A stretch of DNA of 64,000 nucleotides from Planococcus citri (taxonomy: Eukaryota > Arthropoda > Insecta > Hemiptera > Pseudococcidae). Location: contig NC_088681.1 in assembly GCF_950023065.1 (NCBI RefSeq), positions 57,136,836 to 57,200,835 on the forward strand, in the 5' to 3' direction. The position numbers and the translations under genes are program-made. The notes beneath the pieces were generated by a model. That model was not told the DNA's origin. It ran no database searches and saw only the letters and a list, made by a program, of their open reading frames with translations. The first letter of the stretch is position 1; each line of letters opens with the position of its first letter. Below are positions 46,101 through 58,152 of the stretch, one piece after another.

Positions 46101-46715
46101 TGAAGGGTTAAATTCCAAGTCGGCCTAAGTCCATTTTTTCCGTTTCGAGAAAAACACTTATTTGTGTTTTTCTCGCCCTTCCGCTTCAATAATAAATGAT
46201 GTGATTATATGGTTGTGAAGCTTGATCTTTCTGCTTTAAAGTACCGTATTGGTATTTTTTTAATTTTGCGTATTTTCAGCTCCAGAGCGCGTCAAACAGT
46301 CAGAAAAAGTGGACTTAGGCCCATTTGGAATTATCTGATGTTAAAAATTTCGAAAAAGAGCTGAAAAACGCGTTTTTTCAAAAAAAAATTCACGAATCAT
46401 TAATTTAATACATTTCTGAAACAATTTCATTCGAAGCACCTTCAAATTTCGTCTCTCGAAAATCGTTGAAAAACTTGAAAAAAAACCGACACAACCGCAC
46501 TTGTATACAAATTCTTAAAAAATGTATGATTTAGGCCACTTTGGAATAATCAGCTGTTTTTTCGAGCCGGCAAAACAGCGCTCCTGAGCGAAAAAAGTAA
46601 CGCCAGGTGTTGGGACAAGGTGATAAAGGTGTTAACCGACCTGTACCACCAGATGGCGCTGCTAACTCAAAAATGATAAAAATGGACTTAGGCCAACTTG
46701 GAATTTAACCCTTCA
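46101..46715. mobile_element. 615-bp non-autonomous DNA element
   Basis: The left end TGAAGGGTTAAATTCCAAGT, continuing CGGCCTAAGTCCATTTTT, is inverted at the right end (AAAAATGGACTTAGGCCAAC and TTGGAATTTAACCCTTCA). Inside, the terminal motif is iterated: GGACTTAGGCCCATTTGGAA near 46310 and ATTTAGGCCACTTTGGAATA near 46530. No transposase ORF. AAAT on both sides may be a target duplication. Confidence 0.7.
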
Positions 46716-47781
46716 AATGGAAATAGCAAAAAATTTTAGTTATAATATGAAAAGACAAGCCATTTTCTCCAAAAAATACTTAAATATTTTTCAGAAGGAA
46801 GAATCTCAAAAGTTTTGTTTCATGATTTAAAAATAGAACAAGTGAGTAGGCTACAAAAAGTGTCAAACAAACAGGACATCATGAAAAAAAGGGGAAAACA
46901 GCAGAACTTTCTAAAGGACACGTTTTTCAAATATTTTAACTGTTGAGAATCAAATAAAACCAAAATTCATCATTTTTTACTGAGAAATTGTTATGGAATC
47001 AAAGTAAAAACTGCTCAAATCATTTCATTTTTTGACTTTTGGGGAGGAGAGTTAATTTGATAGCGTTTTTATTAGTTTATTTAATAATAGCGACCTCTAG
47101 CGTGTACTTTGATATGTCACATGCTTTTTTCATCGCGCATATTTCGCGCATTTGCTCAACATTTTTGGGCGCAAATGCGCGCATATGCTCATAACATCAC
47201 TATAAAATACCTACAGTAAGTTTTTATTTTCTTTTAAAAAAATGCCCAAAAAGATTTTCAACGAAATATTCATGTTTATTGCAAAATTTTAACCAATTTT
47301 AATGTAACAAATATTTTTTATTTCTAAAATTGCAAAAACCATGTACCTACTTATTAATTTTTGGCTTCAAGTTCTGAAAAAAAATCATCGAAATATTGGA
47401 AATTCTGGAAAATTTTAAGCCATTTTGATGGGTTACTTGATCTGTTTCAAATAATTCTGCAACAGTTCATAAAATCCTACGGTTTGGTGCAAGACGTTTT
47501 TCACAAATAGTAGACACATGGTAATAACGCGCAGTCGCGCATAAATGCGCTACATTTAAACGGATTCATAAGTAGGTAAAAATAATCAGATATTACAAAT
47601 GTTGTTGAGGTACTGATTTCAATCAGTCAAATACATTCAATTTCTTCAAAAAAATGAGAGAAAATGTGATACTTATTTGCAGTTAGTTAGTGCAGAAAAA
47701 CAATGTTTTTCAAAATTTGAATTCAAAAAAAAAAGAAAAAAAAAGAAAATTTCTCAAAGCAGTTTTCAATTTTTTGAAAAT

Positions 47782-47782
<1 letters not shown>
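46716..47782. other. spacer without gene
   Basis: AT-rich. Several GCGCAAATGCGCGC-like alternating stretches near 47135-47190 and 47530-47555. No gene. Confidence 0.4.
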
Positions 47783-47814
<32 letters not shown>

Positions 47815-47880
47815 CTTTATTTTTTGCAATAGGCAGCGTTGCTGCATTTACAAAGTCGACTTATGTACTAACAGTGTAGG
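47783..47880 (-). repeat. (AATC)n microsatellite, probable LINE 3' tail
   Basis: Seven to eight AATC units followed on the plus strand by AACTTTATTTTTTGCAATAG. Read on the minus strand this is a 3' UTR with an AATAAAG-like signal ending in (GATT)n, as in CR1/Jockey-type LINE tails. No ORF is attached here. Confidence 0.45.
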
Positions 47881-47908
47881 AAATGATCAATATATAAAAG
47901 AATGAATA

Positions 47909-48390
47909 ATCCTCCAAAAAAACTCTTCAAAAAAGAATTACACCCCGCCCTTTCCACGATTCCTAATGAACCTACTCCATGAACAAAAATTAAAAATTTC
48001 AGTAAGAAAATGTTATGATATCATGGTGGAATCCGCCCCTAAGAAAAACAACCTACCACTTCACCATTTATCCTATAAGACAATCTATGAAACAGCTAAT
48101 GAGCCAAAAATTTGGGGGCTGACAAATCTTCCACACTCCAGAGTCAAGATGGATTACTAAACTCATTTGAGGGATCTGTCCGCCCAAATTTTTGGCTCAT
48201 TAGCTGTTTCATAGATTGTCTTATACGATAAATGGTGAAGTGGTAGGTTGTTTTTCTTAGGGGCGGATTCCACCATGATATCATAACATTTTCTTACTGA
48301 AATTTTTAATTTTTGTTCATGGAGTAGGTTCATTAGGAATCGTGGAAAGGGCGGGGTGTAATTCTTTTTTGAAGAGTTTTTTTGGAGGAT
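47909..48390. repeat. 482-bp near-perfect inverted repeat
   Basis: Arms of about 207 bp (47909-48116 and 48184-48390) flank a 67-bp spacer. One internal mismatch was seen (ATTTATCCTATAAG against ATTTATCGTATAAG), plus a frayed inner end. The tips are ATCCTCCAAAAAAACTCTTC and its complement. It lies next to the LINE-tail microsatellite and may be an inverted duplication of a LINE 3' part or a fold-back element. Confidence 0.8.
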
Positions 48391-49120
48391 ATCAGTACTT
48401 TTTTTTCTATATTATTATTGTGATGAAGTGTTTAATCTAATGAATGAAAATAGCATTGGTGGCAGGAGCATGCAGAGAGTGGACAGATTACTGGATCAGT
48501 AAAATAAAAAGACTTTCAATTTTGTCAAATAAAATGACAAATAGCGAATATAAATTTCTAAAATGAAATGAGAGATGAAATGACAAGTTTACCAATAATT
48601 GATAAAAATACCTATTAAAAATTATTATTTTCCTTTTTGAATTTTTTGAAGTTTCAAAATGGAATTTTTTAGTTTAGGAAAAGGATAGAAAAAATAGCTG
48701 AGTGATGCGAGTGAAAAAACGTTCAAAAATTCAAGAGGTTAAAAAAAAGGTGTTTTTCAGGTTCCATTTTTTGGCTTCAAAATTTTGGAATTTAAATGTC
48801 AACTTTTTAAAAATTTAAACTTTGAAAATGAAAACCAAACAAACCTGAACAAAGTAAAGCAAAACGTCATTTCAAGAAGTAAAAAAAAACATGTTTTTTC
48901 AGGTGAAAAAATGTATCTTGTTTGTTTTAAATTAATTTGCGTAATGAAATTTTTTCCATGTTTACTTTAAAAAAAAACAAGGGCAAAAGAAAATTTGTAC
49001 TTTAGGAAGTGAAAAACAACGTTTTTTTACAATTTATTTTTAAAAATTGAACATGTTAATTAAAAATCATATTGAAAAAATCAGCTTACAAAATTAAAAA
49101 TTGAAAAAAAATTTTTGATT
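48391..49120. other. spacer without gene
   Basis: AT-rich with A-rich runs. No gene or repeat was identified. Confidence 0.4.
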
Positions 49121-49165
49121 CTGATGGGGTTCGAACCTGAGTCTACTGCGTGGCGAGCGGAAGCT
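49121..49165 (-). ncRNA. tRNA-like B-box remnant (SINE-like)
   Basis: Minus-strand GACTCAGGTTCGAACCCC is a good Pol III B box preceded by CTCGCCACGCAGTA. A paired T-stem and an A box could not be fixed, so a SINE or tRNA relic is more likely than a tRNA gene. Confidence 0.35.
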
Positions 49166-49272
49166 TGATATAGTCGAAGTAGGAATAACTGGGTGAGAGA
49201 GGAAGGGTTCGAAGTTTCCTCTACGTGATTGCGATTAGAAATATTCCTTACGTGGGGAATATTTGCCTTCAT

Positions 49273-50777
49273 CCCAGACTAGCTCAATGTGGGAGAGATC
49301 GTGTCATTCACTTCTCTATATCAATATTTCCTGATACTAATTAGAATAAAAACACACTTAACGCCTTTCAATGATATTTTATTACAAATTAGCTCAAGTA
49401 CTAGAGACATTTCTGTACACCTATACTAATCCATACACAGGTACGAGTATGTGCTCGTATATGTTTTAAGAGATAGATAATAGATGGGTTTTCACTATTA
49501 GTATTATTAAACACGCGACGCGAGTTTCTCCACTCTTAGTTGTAAAAATATTTATCTTAGGTGAAATTCGACATGTTACAATTTTACACTAATTAGTATT
49601 TTTATGTTATAAGAAATATTCGTTCGGAAAAGGCCCTTATGTCCTAAGTGTTCATTTAAGAAAAGACGCATCACCGTGGACATTCCTATCCCACCCTCCC
49701 AGGAGTGACAGATAGGTCGTGGGTTTGAGAATATGCTAGAAAGTTTCATTGATACCTGTTATTTGGAGTCGTTATTAGAGTTATTATTATTTGAGCACTG
49801 TTTTTAGAGTTATTATTAGAGATTTTCGAGTTATTTAGACAGATAATTCGCGTTTGTTCGAAATTGTACGATACTGCGCGAATCACCTCAAGAAGGTCAA
49901 CGGTAACGGATTTAATCAATTACGTTAATGACTTATAAATTTCCACGCCGAAAGTGGTACAATTAGAAATGGGATGACATGAACTTGAAGAGCTCATGCA
50001 ATCATAATCAGATGAGCTGGCCGAAACCATCACACCTACGCGGAACTAAAACCAACTTGTCGCGAACTCGTCAAAGTAATAGAACAAGCTAGCAATGCCT
50101 GTGCATTGCTTTATATACTGTAAGGGATGTAGACAGGGTGTACTGAGGAACAGGTACAACCCTTTATGCGCGATGCGCGGCCTATCAAACCAGACATGAC
50201 CGATTATTTGCATCACACTAATAAAGAAAATACACACGGACAGTCGTCCGTGCATATGTGTGTGTATGATGACGTTTTTAACCCTTATTTCCCCTACAAG
50301 ATACATATAAAATGCGTCTGTGTGTGTAAACTATCTTCACCCTCGCATTTAAATAAACATGACAGGTGAGTGATTGACACTTCCCCTACAATATACACAC
50401 GAATCATTGCGTGTGTCTATGTGTGGGTGAATTATATGCAAAACGATCCTTTTATGAATGATCGTATGCCTAGACTAGCAGTTAACACATTACCGCAGCT
50501 TCCAGCATAGGGGAGGAAAAAGAATGTACTTTAAGGTACATATAAATGTGTACCAGTATCTCGACGTATTTTCCTAAGAAAGACTGATACGAAATACTGG
50601 TAGAGTATGTAGGGCAATCCTTCCCATATTAAGCTTAAATCATTCAGCCGCTAGGCTGTTCAACGTTTTAGTGCATTTCAACTGCATACAACGCCGCCAA
50701 CACGTGTTGTGCTTCTAAGTTAACAGTCATTTTGATATTGAGCATTTTATGCACAATAATAATAATTATTGCGCATA
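49273..50777. other. unassigned stretch, higher GC than neighbours
   Basis: No long ORF. Short GTGTGTGT-like runs with ACACACGGACAGTCGTCCGT (palindromic core near 50232) and TACTGGTAGAGTATG. Composition suggests an old element, but nothing diagnostic was found. Confidence 0.35.
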
Positions 50778-51056
50778 AAACCAAAGCTCCGTTTACTTTG
50801 AAATTAGTAAAAGGCACTTTTACCATGTTCAGAGTATATTTGAACAAAATTTCAGCGTTATTGGTGCGGTATTCGAAGCTGTAGCTTTGTCTAAAGAATC
50901 AAAAATGGCGAAAAATAGTATTATAAATTTACTGTTTCTTTAGACATAGCTACAGCTTCGAATAGGGCACAAATCACACTGAAATTTTGTTCAAATGTAC
51001 TTTCAACATCGTAGATGTGCCTTTTGATGTACGTACATCTATCCCAGCTTTGGTTT
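50778..51056. repeat. 279-bp imperfect hairpin
   Basis: AAACCAAAGCT at the left pairs with AGCTTTGGTTT at the right. Inner blocks also pair: TTGAACAAAATTTCAG with CTGAAATTTTGTTCAA, and ATTCGAAGCTGTAGCT with AGCTACAGCTTCGAAT, then CTTTAGACA across a short loop. Fold-back element or decayed MITE. Confidence 0.7.
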
Positions 51057-51777
51057 GATTGTACTTTGGATAAATATACTGCTCGTTTTTTCAAAATTTG
51101 TCATTTTTCAGCATCTTTAGACTCCACTCAAGCTTGATGTAATTGGGCTACAAAGCTCAATTTTTGCATGAACATCAAGTTTGTGGTGGAGAAGTGCCTT
51201 TTGATACTTTGGGTCAGTTTTGAAAATTTTTGGGGCCCAAAAAGGGGGGGTGCAGGGTCAATTTTCAAAAAAATTGCAATTTCATACCCTTAGTCAGTAA
51301 TGGATAACAAATCAAAGCTATATTCCAAATTTCATCAAAATTGGTTTGGCCAATCCTTCTAACTTTAAGTGAGACTTGAACAACAATTTTACCCAAAATG
51401 ACAAAAAACAGGGTACTTGAAACTTCGCGAATTTTTATCGTACAAAAATTATTCTTATATATTCTGAAAGGTCTTTGAAAAATAAGAAAAAAAGTATATA
51501 TGCGTTTTTTGAATAAACGCATAGTTTTTGAGAAAATTGCGTTGGAAATTTCTGGGCTAACATTATGAAATGATTTGAGAATATAACTCCGTGTGGCGTT
51601 GCGCCGCCTACGGTAACGCGTTTCATGACGCGTTTGAAACCGTGGGAGGGCAGGGTGGCAACGCTACCGCGTATAAAAGAATGAATAATGGAATTAAATA
51701 ACATGAAATAAAATGAAATAAATGCGCCATGTACAGCACCATACAGGCATAGGATCAGCACAGATATCCAAATAGAC
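51057..51777. other. spacer without gene
   Basis: AT-rich, ending in a short GC-rich block (51590-51670) with ACGCG-type palindromes. No gene. Confidence 0.35.
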
Positions 51778-52105
51778 GCATTCAACTTTGACTATATATA
51801 CATGGACTGCTATCTTCATCGTCTCCGATGAAGCTGAAGTAATAGAGGTACTTGATCGGGAGCATCGGGAATTTTCATGCACGCGCCGGAATCCGAACCA
51901 CCCTCGCACCTTCCAATCACCGTGAACCACGGAGGGACGAACACCCTCCTACGTTCCAACGACCGCTACCCTTGTTGCAACGAAATCTCGCGCATGCTCA
52001 GAGCCCATGTCCCGATCTAGTACCTCTATTGCTTTGGCTTCACGGTTCCTGTTTCAACTCCCATATGAGATAGCAGTCCATGTATATATAGTCAAAGGCA
52101 TTCAA
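51778..52105. mobile_element. 312-bp TIR element with 8-bp target duplication
   Basis: GCATTCAA occurs immediately on both sides (51778-51785 and 52098-52105). Between them, CTTTGACTATATATACATGG, continuing ACTGCTATCT, is exactly inverted at the right end. A second imperfect inverted pair follows inside (AATAGAGGTACT and GATCGGGA blocks). The interior is clearly more GC-rich than its flanks. No ORF with a known product. An 8-bp duplication is seen with hAT and P superfamily elements; the superfamily cannot be assigned from the ends. Confidence 0.8.
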
Positions 52106-52391
52106 TGAAAATAATAGAAACCAAATAAGAAATAAATAAAACAAAACAAAAAAAAAACAAACAACATATTAATTACATGAATCAGAAAAACAATACATTA
52201 TAAAAAAGTGAGATTTCTTGTACATTTATAAAGATTCTTAGAATTATTTACCACATAACATCCAAAAATTATCGGTTATACATAAAAATAAAAAAAGAAA
52301 CAATGACGCTGTTTGAATGATCATGAATATTGAAAGATGATAAATCAAAATTACAAGTAGTTGCTGAAAGTTCAGTTTCTAATGTACTCAG

Positions 52392-52619
52392 TTATGTAAC
52401 AGCGTCCATATACTCATCTATTGAATAAAATGCTTTTTTTAGTAGCCATTTTTTCAGAGTTTTAGAAAATAATTTTGTGCAATTGATAATTTTAATTTCA
52501 GTTGGGATTTTGTTATAAATTTTTGCAGCCATTAAGTCTATACTAACTTGGTGAAATTTAGTCCTGAATTGTGTGCTATGTAGTTGTTGGCTATTTCTAG
52601 TACATATAATGACTGTGTT
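52392..52619 (-). pseudogene. C-terminal tail of a CR1/Jockey-like LINE ORF2
   Basis: Minus strand reads about 75 codons to a TAA at 52394-52392, with HQVSIDLMAAKIYNKIPTEI then a basic Phe/Leu/Lys stretch and FYSIDEYMD. This pattern (…YN.(I/L)P.EI…FK..LK..L…Y…(E/D)…) is the usual end of Jockey/CR1-type RT proteins. Upstream of about 52620 the frame is broken by stops. 5'-truncated remnant. Confidence 0.6.
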
Positions 52620-52639
52620 GAGGGGTATGTAATCTTACT

Positions 52640-53980
52640 ATGCCTTTCTTCACAATTTGGGATATCAGATATATGTATAAGCAGGGTAAGGTTAAAATTT
52701 CATTTGAAAGAAAGATAAATATTTTTGAGGTGTATCGCGGAAATTTGAGAAATTTTTTTGATTAAAAAACTGTCAGAAAAAAGCTTAATTATTTTTTCAA
52801 ACTTTCCATTAAAATTTTTTAATTTACAAAAAAGTGTGTAATAGTGAGATTAGAAAAGAGTAGTATACGTGAAAGGGGTCATAAATACTGTCTAAAAGAA
52901 TCATAGAAAAATATCTCCAAAGGGGTGAGAATTTCCCTATGCCAAGTTGCATGTTGCCATGCAACTTATCTCTCTCCAATACACTATTGACACTGATACA
53001 AATGGTTGTAACCTAAGAATAAATGATGACACAACAATTTATACTCCATTATTATGGATGTAGTTCATAATAAATGTAACATTAAATTGTTGAGCTAATA
53101 ATAATAAATTAATCATCTTAAGGATAATTAATTAGTAATCATAAAGAAGGAGATTAGTCCTAAATTACGTTATGCCTATTACAATAGTACTCAGAACAAG
53201 TCCTGGCAATTGGTTCATTTTAAAGCTAAGTTAGAGAAAGCTAATCCTTGATTTCAAACTCGAGTGTTGCTCAAAGTAGGTAGGTGCAAATGCACCGCTA
53301 CTTTGAGTCATTTCTATACTGCATCGCGGTATAATTATGAATAAGCACTATTTTTTTGGAGTGTGTTTCAACACTTAGGTAGGTACCCAACTGTTTGCGT
53401 TAATCATCTCTCCAGTGGGCTCACCAATACTAGGCCCATCGATGATGACAAAAGATAATTGTACACTTTGAAACTAGATCCATACCCCTATGGTCAACAA
53501 ATAGGGGGTGGTCCAAGGTACCATAAAGAGGCGATGCTAGATTCGAAACACTTTGCGAATTACATTAAAAACTCATATTAACGGAACAAGCGGGGAATCA
53601 TAATAATTTTGGTAAAAAATGCAAAGAGCCGCGAGGGCTAAATAGTCATATGGTGACCACAGTACCGAGAGCTTGAGATCCTGTACAGGTAGTGAAGAAT
53701 AGATTTTTCATGATCCTGGTCCAGAATTAGGATCGGCGACTTTAGCACTTCGCCTTCCATCCCTACCCTGAAACCAGTTATTCTATTAATAACTCCCTAG
53801 GCAGTCAGGGCATGTCTGCTCATCACAAGTGGATTTTTATTTTATATCTGCGTTTATCAAGTACAATTATCTTGATCAAGAAATTTTATGCCATTGTTGT
53901 TTGGTTTGATGAGGATAGGTGAATACAACAAACTACATATTTTCAATATTACTCGTATTGAAATATGTTCCTTTGTAAGT
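52640..53980. other. unassigned stretch with short hairpins
   Basis: No gene recognised. Small hairpins: AAGTTGCATG/CATGCAACTT near 52962-52985 and CTCAAAGTAG/CTACTTTGAG near 53271-53309. From about 53400 to 53820 GC is higher and conserved-looking, but I could not match it to an RNA or protein. Confidence 0.35.
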
Positions 53981-56389
53981 CTTCGAGTCAAAATAAGTAT
54001 GTATATGTCCATATCCCAATTGACAACAAAAAACGCGATCCGCTAGAGAAAACGCTGGCGGATAGCTAGAAAGTCCTAAAAAGTTGCTGGCGAATTCGCT
54101 TTTCGCCATTAAAAACGCTATCTGGAGTCCTTTTCACATGGCGGAAATGACAGCGGATAGTGAAACCGCTACCGACAGTTTTTATCAAAGAGCATTTTTG
54201 AGGGCAAAAAGCAAAACTGCTGGTGTTTTTGAGAGCGAAAAGCAAAAACGCTATTTCAGGTATTAATTTACTTCAGCATTTCGCTTTTTCGCTGGCATTT
54301 TTGTGATGCATGTTACCATTTGGAATAGTTTAGCTACAAAAACATCTTTTAACGTTTTGCTGTTGAATTTTTCGCGAAAAGGAACTTGAATTAAATAATT
54401 AATTCTAAAATGGATTTCAATTTAGAAGGTTGAAAAACATTTATTTTGATGCTTCATTAGACAAAGTTGAAAAATTTCATTTTTTTTTCATCTCCCTCCC
54501 TGAAAAATTTCATTTTTTCTCCATCTCCCTCCCTGAAGATTGAGTCTTTAGTATGGGATTAGTGATGTATCCGATTGTAATCGATTATGAAAATAATCGA
54601 TTAATCAAGGTGAAATGTAATGTAAATGCGATTATTTTTTTCCTAATAATCGAGGATGAATTAATCGATTATTTTGACAAAAAATCGCACATCCAATAAT
54701 CGCATGTTCAGTTTTTTAGGCAAAATTTTTCAATAATTTGAATAAGTTTTCTGCAAAGAGTTCAATTTTTAGCCATAAAAAAATCAAAATGAGAGGTACT
54801 TTTTGAAAAATATTTCGTTATTTTATGAAAATGAAAGTAAAATCAAAAATTTTATGGAAAAATGGGTCCAAAATACAAAAAAACGTTGTATTTTTGCATG
54901 ATTTATTCCAAATTCGATTATAATCGATTATTTTTGAACAATTAATTCAGACAGCAATTATTTTTTTGTCAATTAATTTTTTTGCAATTATTTTAAATAA
55001 TCACATTTGATACAACACTATTTGGGATAAAAATAAAATGCAGTTTTCTGACTCAAAAAATCCAAGGAATTAGCTGATAATGCGAATTTCAAAGCTCTAT
55101 CCTTTTTTTTGTGAGGATTGTGTGTGCCTTAAATTTTCAAGTGAAACTGTTGCCCATTTATTACACTTTTTTGGGACTAAAATTTGAAGATTGTTTTGGA
55201 CTCAAAAACCCCTGAAAATTTGACTGCTATGTACCCCAAATTGCTTGTCTTTTCCTCTTAATAATTGTGTGGATATATGTGCTTAGGTATGCAATTAAGT
55301 ACATATCTTTTTTTTTTAGTGTGAAGCACTTTCAGTTTCAGAAACACATGAAACGCAGCATGTTTTTCTTTTTTCTGGAAATGTTTCACAAATGACCAAT
55401 TTCTTTTTTAAAAAAATATTTCACTGTCATAAACATATCACATACTGTTCAAACACATCTCAAAAAATTAGAAAAATTATTGGCTACAGATACATATATT
55501 TGGGTGGATAAATTTCTCGAAATTGATCAAAAAAAATTACCTCCCTGAACGAGGATTGATTGTCATATATGCTTAATTTAATGCCAATTTCTAAACCTGG
55601 ACCAGTGGTGTACTCCTGTAAATGAAGTTGACAAATATCCCTTACATCAATACCAGATACGCGGGATAGGATGAGATCAACAAGAACCAAACTAAACATC
55701 CCAGAGAAAGTAGAGAGGAAAACCGGTTCTATCACTCTTTAGTTGGAGATAATGACTTTTCTGTGCAACTACAACATACTACCTAGTACCTAGGCGCCTA
55801 CCCTACACATTCATACTTCTGTTAATTGTGGGTGTAGTTTTGTCACAAAAGGAATCTTTTTCTTTTGTTTGGTTACTTGTTCCAGCTACACATTACCCCC
55901 TACAGTGAATAGCATACCTTGTAGAGCGGATTCGCTATTCACCAGCAAAAACGCTATAGCGAAGTGGTCCTAAAAAGTCGCTAGCGAAAACGCTCTCATA
56001 TTTTGTCACTAGGGATGGAAAGGGCCAACTTTGCGGATTTCAGTTTAGAATACTTTATAGAGCAATTTTTTATGAAAAAATCAATTAAAAAACAAAGAAT
56101 TAGTTTTTTTATTCCTTGAAGCATATTATATGTACTTTATCGTCTGACTTATAGACAGAGAGTCAGAGATACATAATTTTTATGAAAAAATCCCCCCAAT
56201 AAAACGAAAAATGGATTTTTAGCATTTTGTCTGACAAACATTCAAAACAATCAAAACTGTTTTTTAACACTTTGTATGCACAAAATTTGCAAAAATGTCA
56301 GAATCAATTTTTTTATATGTAACCTTATTACTCCGAGGTGCGATGGTAGTACTTCTTCAGCCTGATTCTGAGCAAGCCTGAGCTTCCGA
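53981..56389. other. repeat-rich stretch without gene
   Basis: AAAACGCTA(G/T)(A/C)G-type blocks at 54030-54290 recur near 55925-55995 (CCTAAAAAGT, GCTAGCGAAAACGCT). A two-unit CATCTCCCTCCCTGAA repeat lies at 54490-54537. The palindromic motif AATCGATTA is iterated at 54566-54960. The rest is AT-rich. Confidence 0.45.
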
Positions 56390-57138
56390 TCAGATGTGTT
56401 TGTATGGACGCGAGTCATCTAACCAAAATTCAATCTGATCCATCTGTCTGGCGTCTTGACGTCACTGACCTACCTGCCTAGCCTCCCAAGGTCATTTATT
56501 CGTCTACCTGGGATTTCTAGGTCACTACGGACATATCTATCACATCCTTTCAAGGTTGTTTGTATGGCTGTGTGGCCTCTCCAGGTGGTTGACCTGTCTT
56601 TCTAGCCTCTCGAGGTCGTCTATTTACCTGTCTGGCCTATCAAGGTCATTGAGTCCTATACCTTTTCTCTTGAGGTCACTAAACAACCTGTCTAGCCTCT
56701 CATGGTCGTCTGAAAACGAATAAATGAGACAGATCAGAAACCAGTTACAGAATTCTGATTGGCCAAACATGTTAGGATGATTTTCTACCCGGAGACAAGA
56801 GCATTCAAAATTCAACTACCATTGCAAACAAATTCAATGACATTGAAAACCTCACAATTAAGTACACTTTAAAATTTTCATTTTTTTTATGAGCTTTGTT
56901 ATAGCTAGAAACCGTCATCTAACCCACGTTGCGGTGCCGATTTCAAAGTGAACATCTCGTACCCTACACTTCATTATATTGAAAATTCCTTCCCATTAAA
57001 AATGATAACTGCGCAGTAAAGTACATTTTTCTGTGTGATACCGTGTTTTAAATTTCATAATTTGTAAACAACAACCCATTAATGACAGCTAAGTAGGTAA
57101 TAATTCACCTCGAAGCGTTGTGAAAAACGGATAGGTAA

Positions 57139-57146
57139 TATAAAAA
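57139..57146 (+). promoter_or_regulatory. TATA box of copy 10
   Basis: TATAAAAA 70 bp before the ATG, as in copy 9. Confidence 0.5.
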
Positions 57147-57208
57147 CTGAACGCATTTCTGCATTTCAGATATTTCTTCTTCAATTTTCTGGGCTGAAGA
57201 CAACGACA

Positions 57209-58127
57209 ATGGGGATTACACCGATGGTAGAAGCAATTGCAATAATTATAATCGGAGTGAGTAAAATTTTATCGAATTTAATGCCTTCAACAAAGCTTGG
57301 AATGTGACGTGATGCAATTCATTATGGCAGACATAAAATTATTTCTTTTACTAAAATACTGAATGAGCAGTTTATTAACTTTTAAAATGTCTAATAAATT
57401 ATCGATAATAGGAAGAGAATTGTAAGCAAATTCTTGAAAAATGTTCTCTAAATTACAGACAAATTTGCTGATATGCATCACCGCAGACACGGACAACTTG
57501 CCAAAACTCACATCTCGTACTACATTCTTCACGAAGCGCAAAATGGCCGAAGATAATGACTCGAATGTTCTTCCTTTGCCACATGAAATTTTCACAAAAG
57601 AGATATCAGATTTACTATCACCAGATATGTTCTTGCAGACAGACCCAATCTCCTATCTTTTAGCCAAAGTGAAAAAATTACCGCAAGATGCTCAGCGAAG
57701 TATAAATCTAAAACTACAGTTCAAGTTGCCCAGTCACGAACTTCCTCGACGGTATTTTCCATACATGGATATTTTGTCGTCTCTTATAGTGGGTATAGTT
57801 CAACTCGAAGATATGAAAACAATTATACCACTTCTTCAGCGAGAGCCTACCGCCGAATCAAATTACTTTCCGAAGCAACTAGATATGTCCATCGTCGAGC
57901 CCGAATTATCGCCCTTATTTTCATCATACGTCTTTTCAGACAAAAATCCGCCATTTCGCCTTTTGGGCAAATTGGTAGAAATACCAGAAAAAGATATCTC
58001 GAATGTGAAAACCCAACTCGAAAATTTAATGAAAAATCGTAAATTTCCTCGCAGGTACTCTCGTTACTCGAAACTTCTGCTCACATTTTTGGAAAACCAC
58101 ATTCTTGAAAGTTTGAAAACTAGGTAA
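57209..58127 (+). CDS. two-module secreted family protein, copy 10 (unit 1)
   Basis: Exons 57209-57256 (MGITPMVEAIAIIIIG, GTGAGT) and 57459-58127 give about 238 residues, nearly identical to copy 9 unit 1. The differences are concentrated in one 48-bp window of module 1 (57678-57725), where ten bases differ and six of sixteen codons change the residue. Outside it only a few changes are seen. Same stop after LKTR. Since unit 2 is interrupted by a Polinton, only this part can be complete; the transcript must end inside or beyond the element. Confidence 0.8.
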
Positions 58128-58152
58128 CTCTGCTAAAATTCGTCTCACACAG

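Noticed and set aside
51852..52073. 73-codon frame inside the 312-bp element
   Set aside because: The element is too short for a transposase and the product has no recognisable motif; GC-rich composition explains the open frame.
53400..53820. Possible rRNA or structured RNA
   Set aside because: The composition looked RNA-like, but no conserved rRNA core sequence was recognised.
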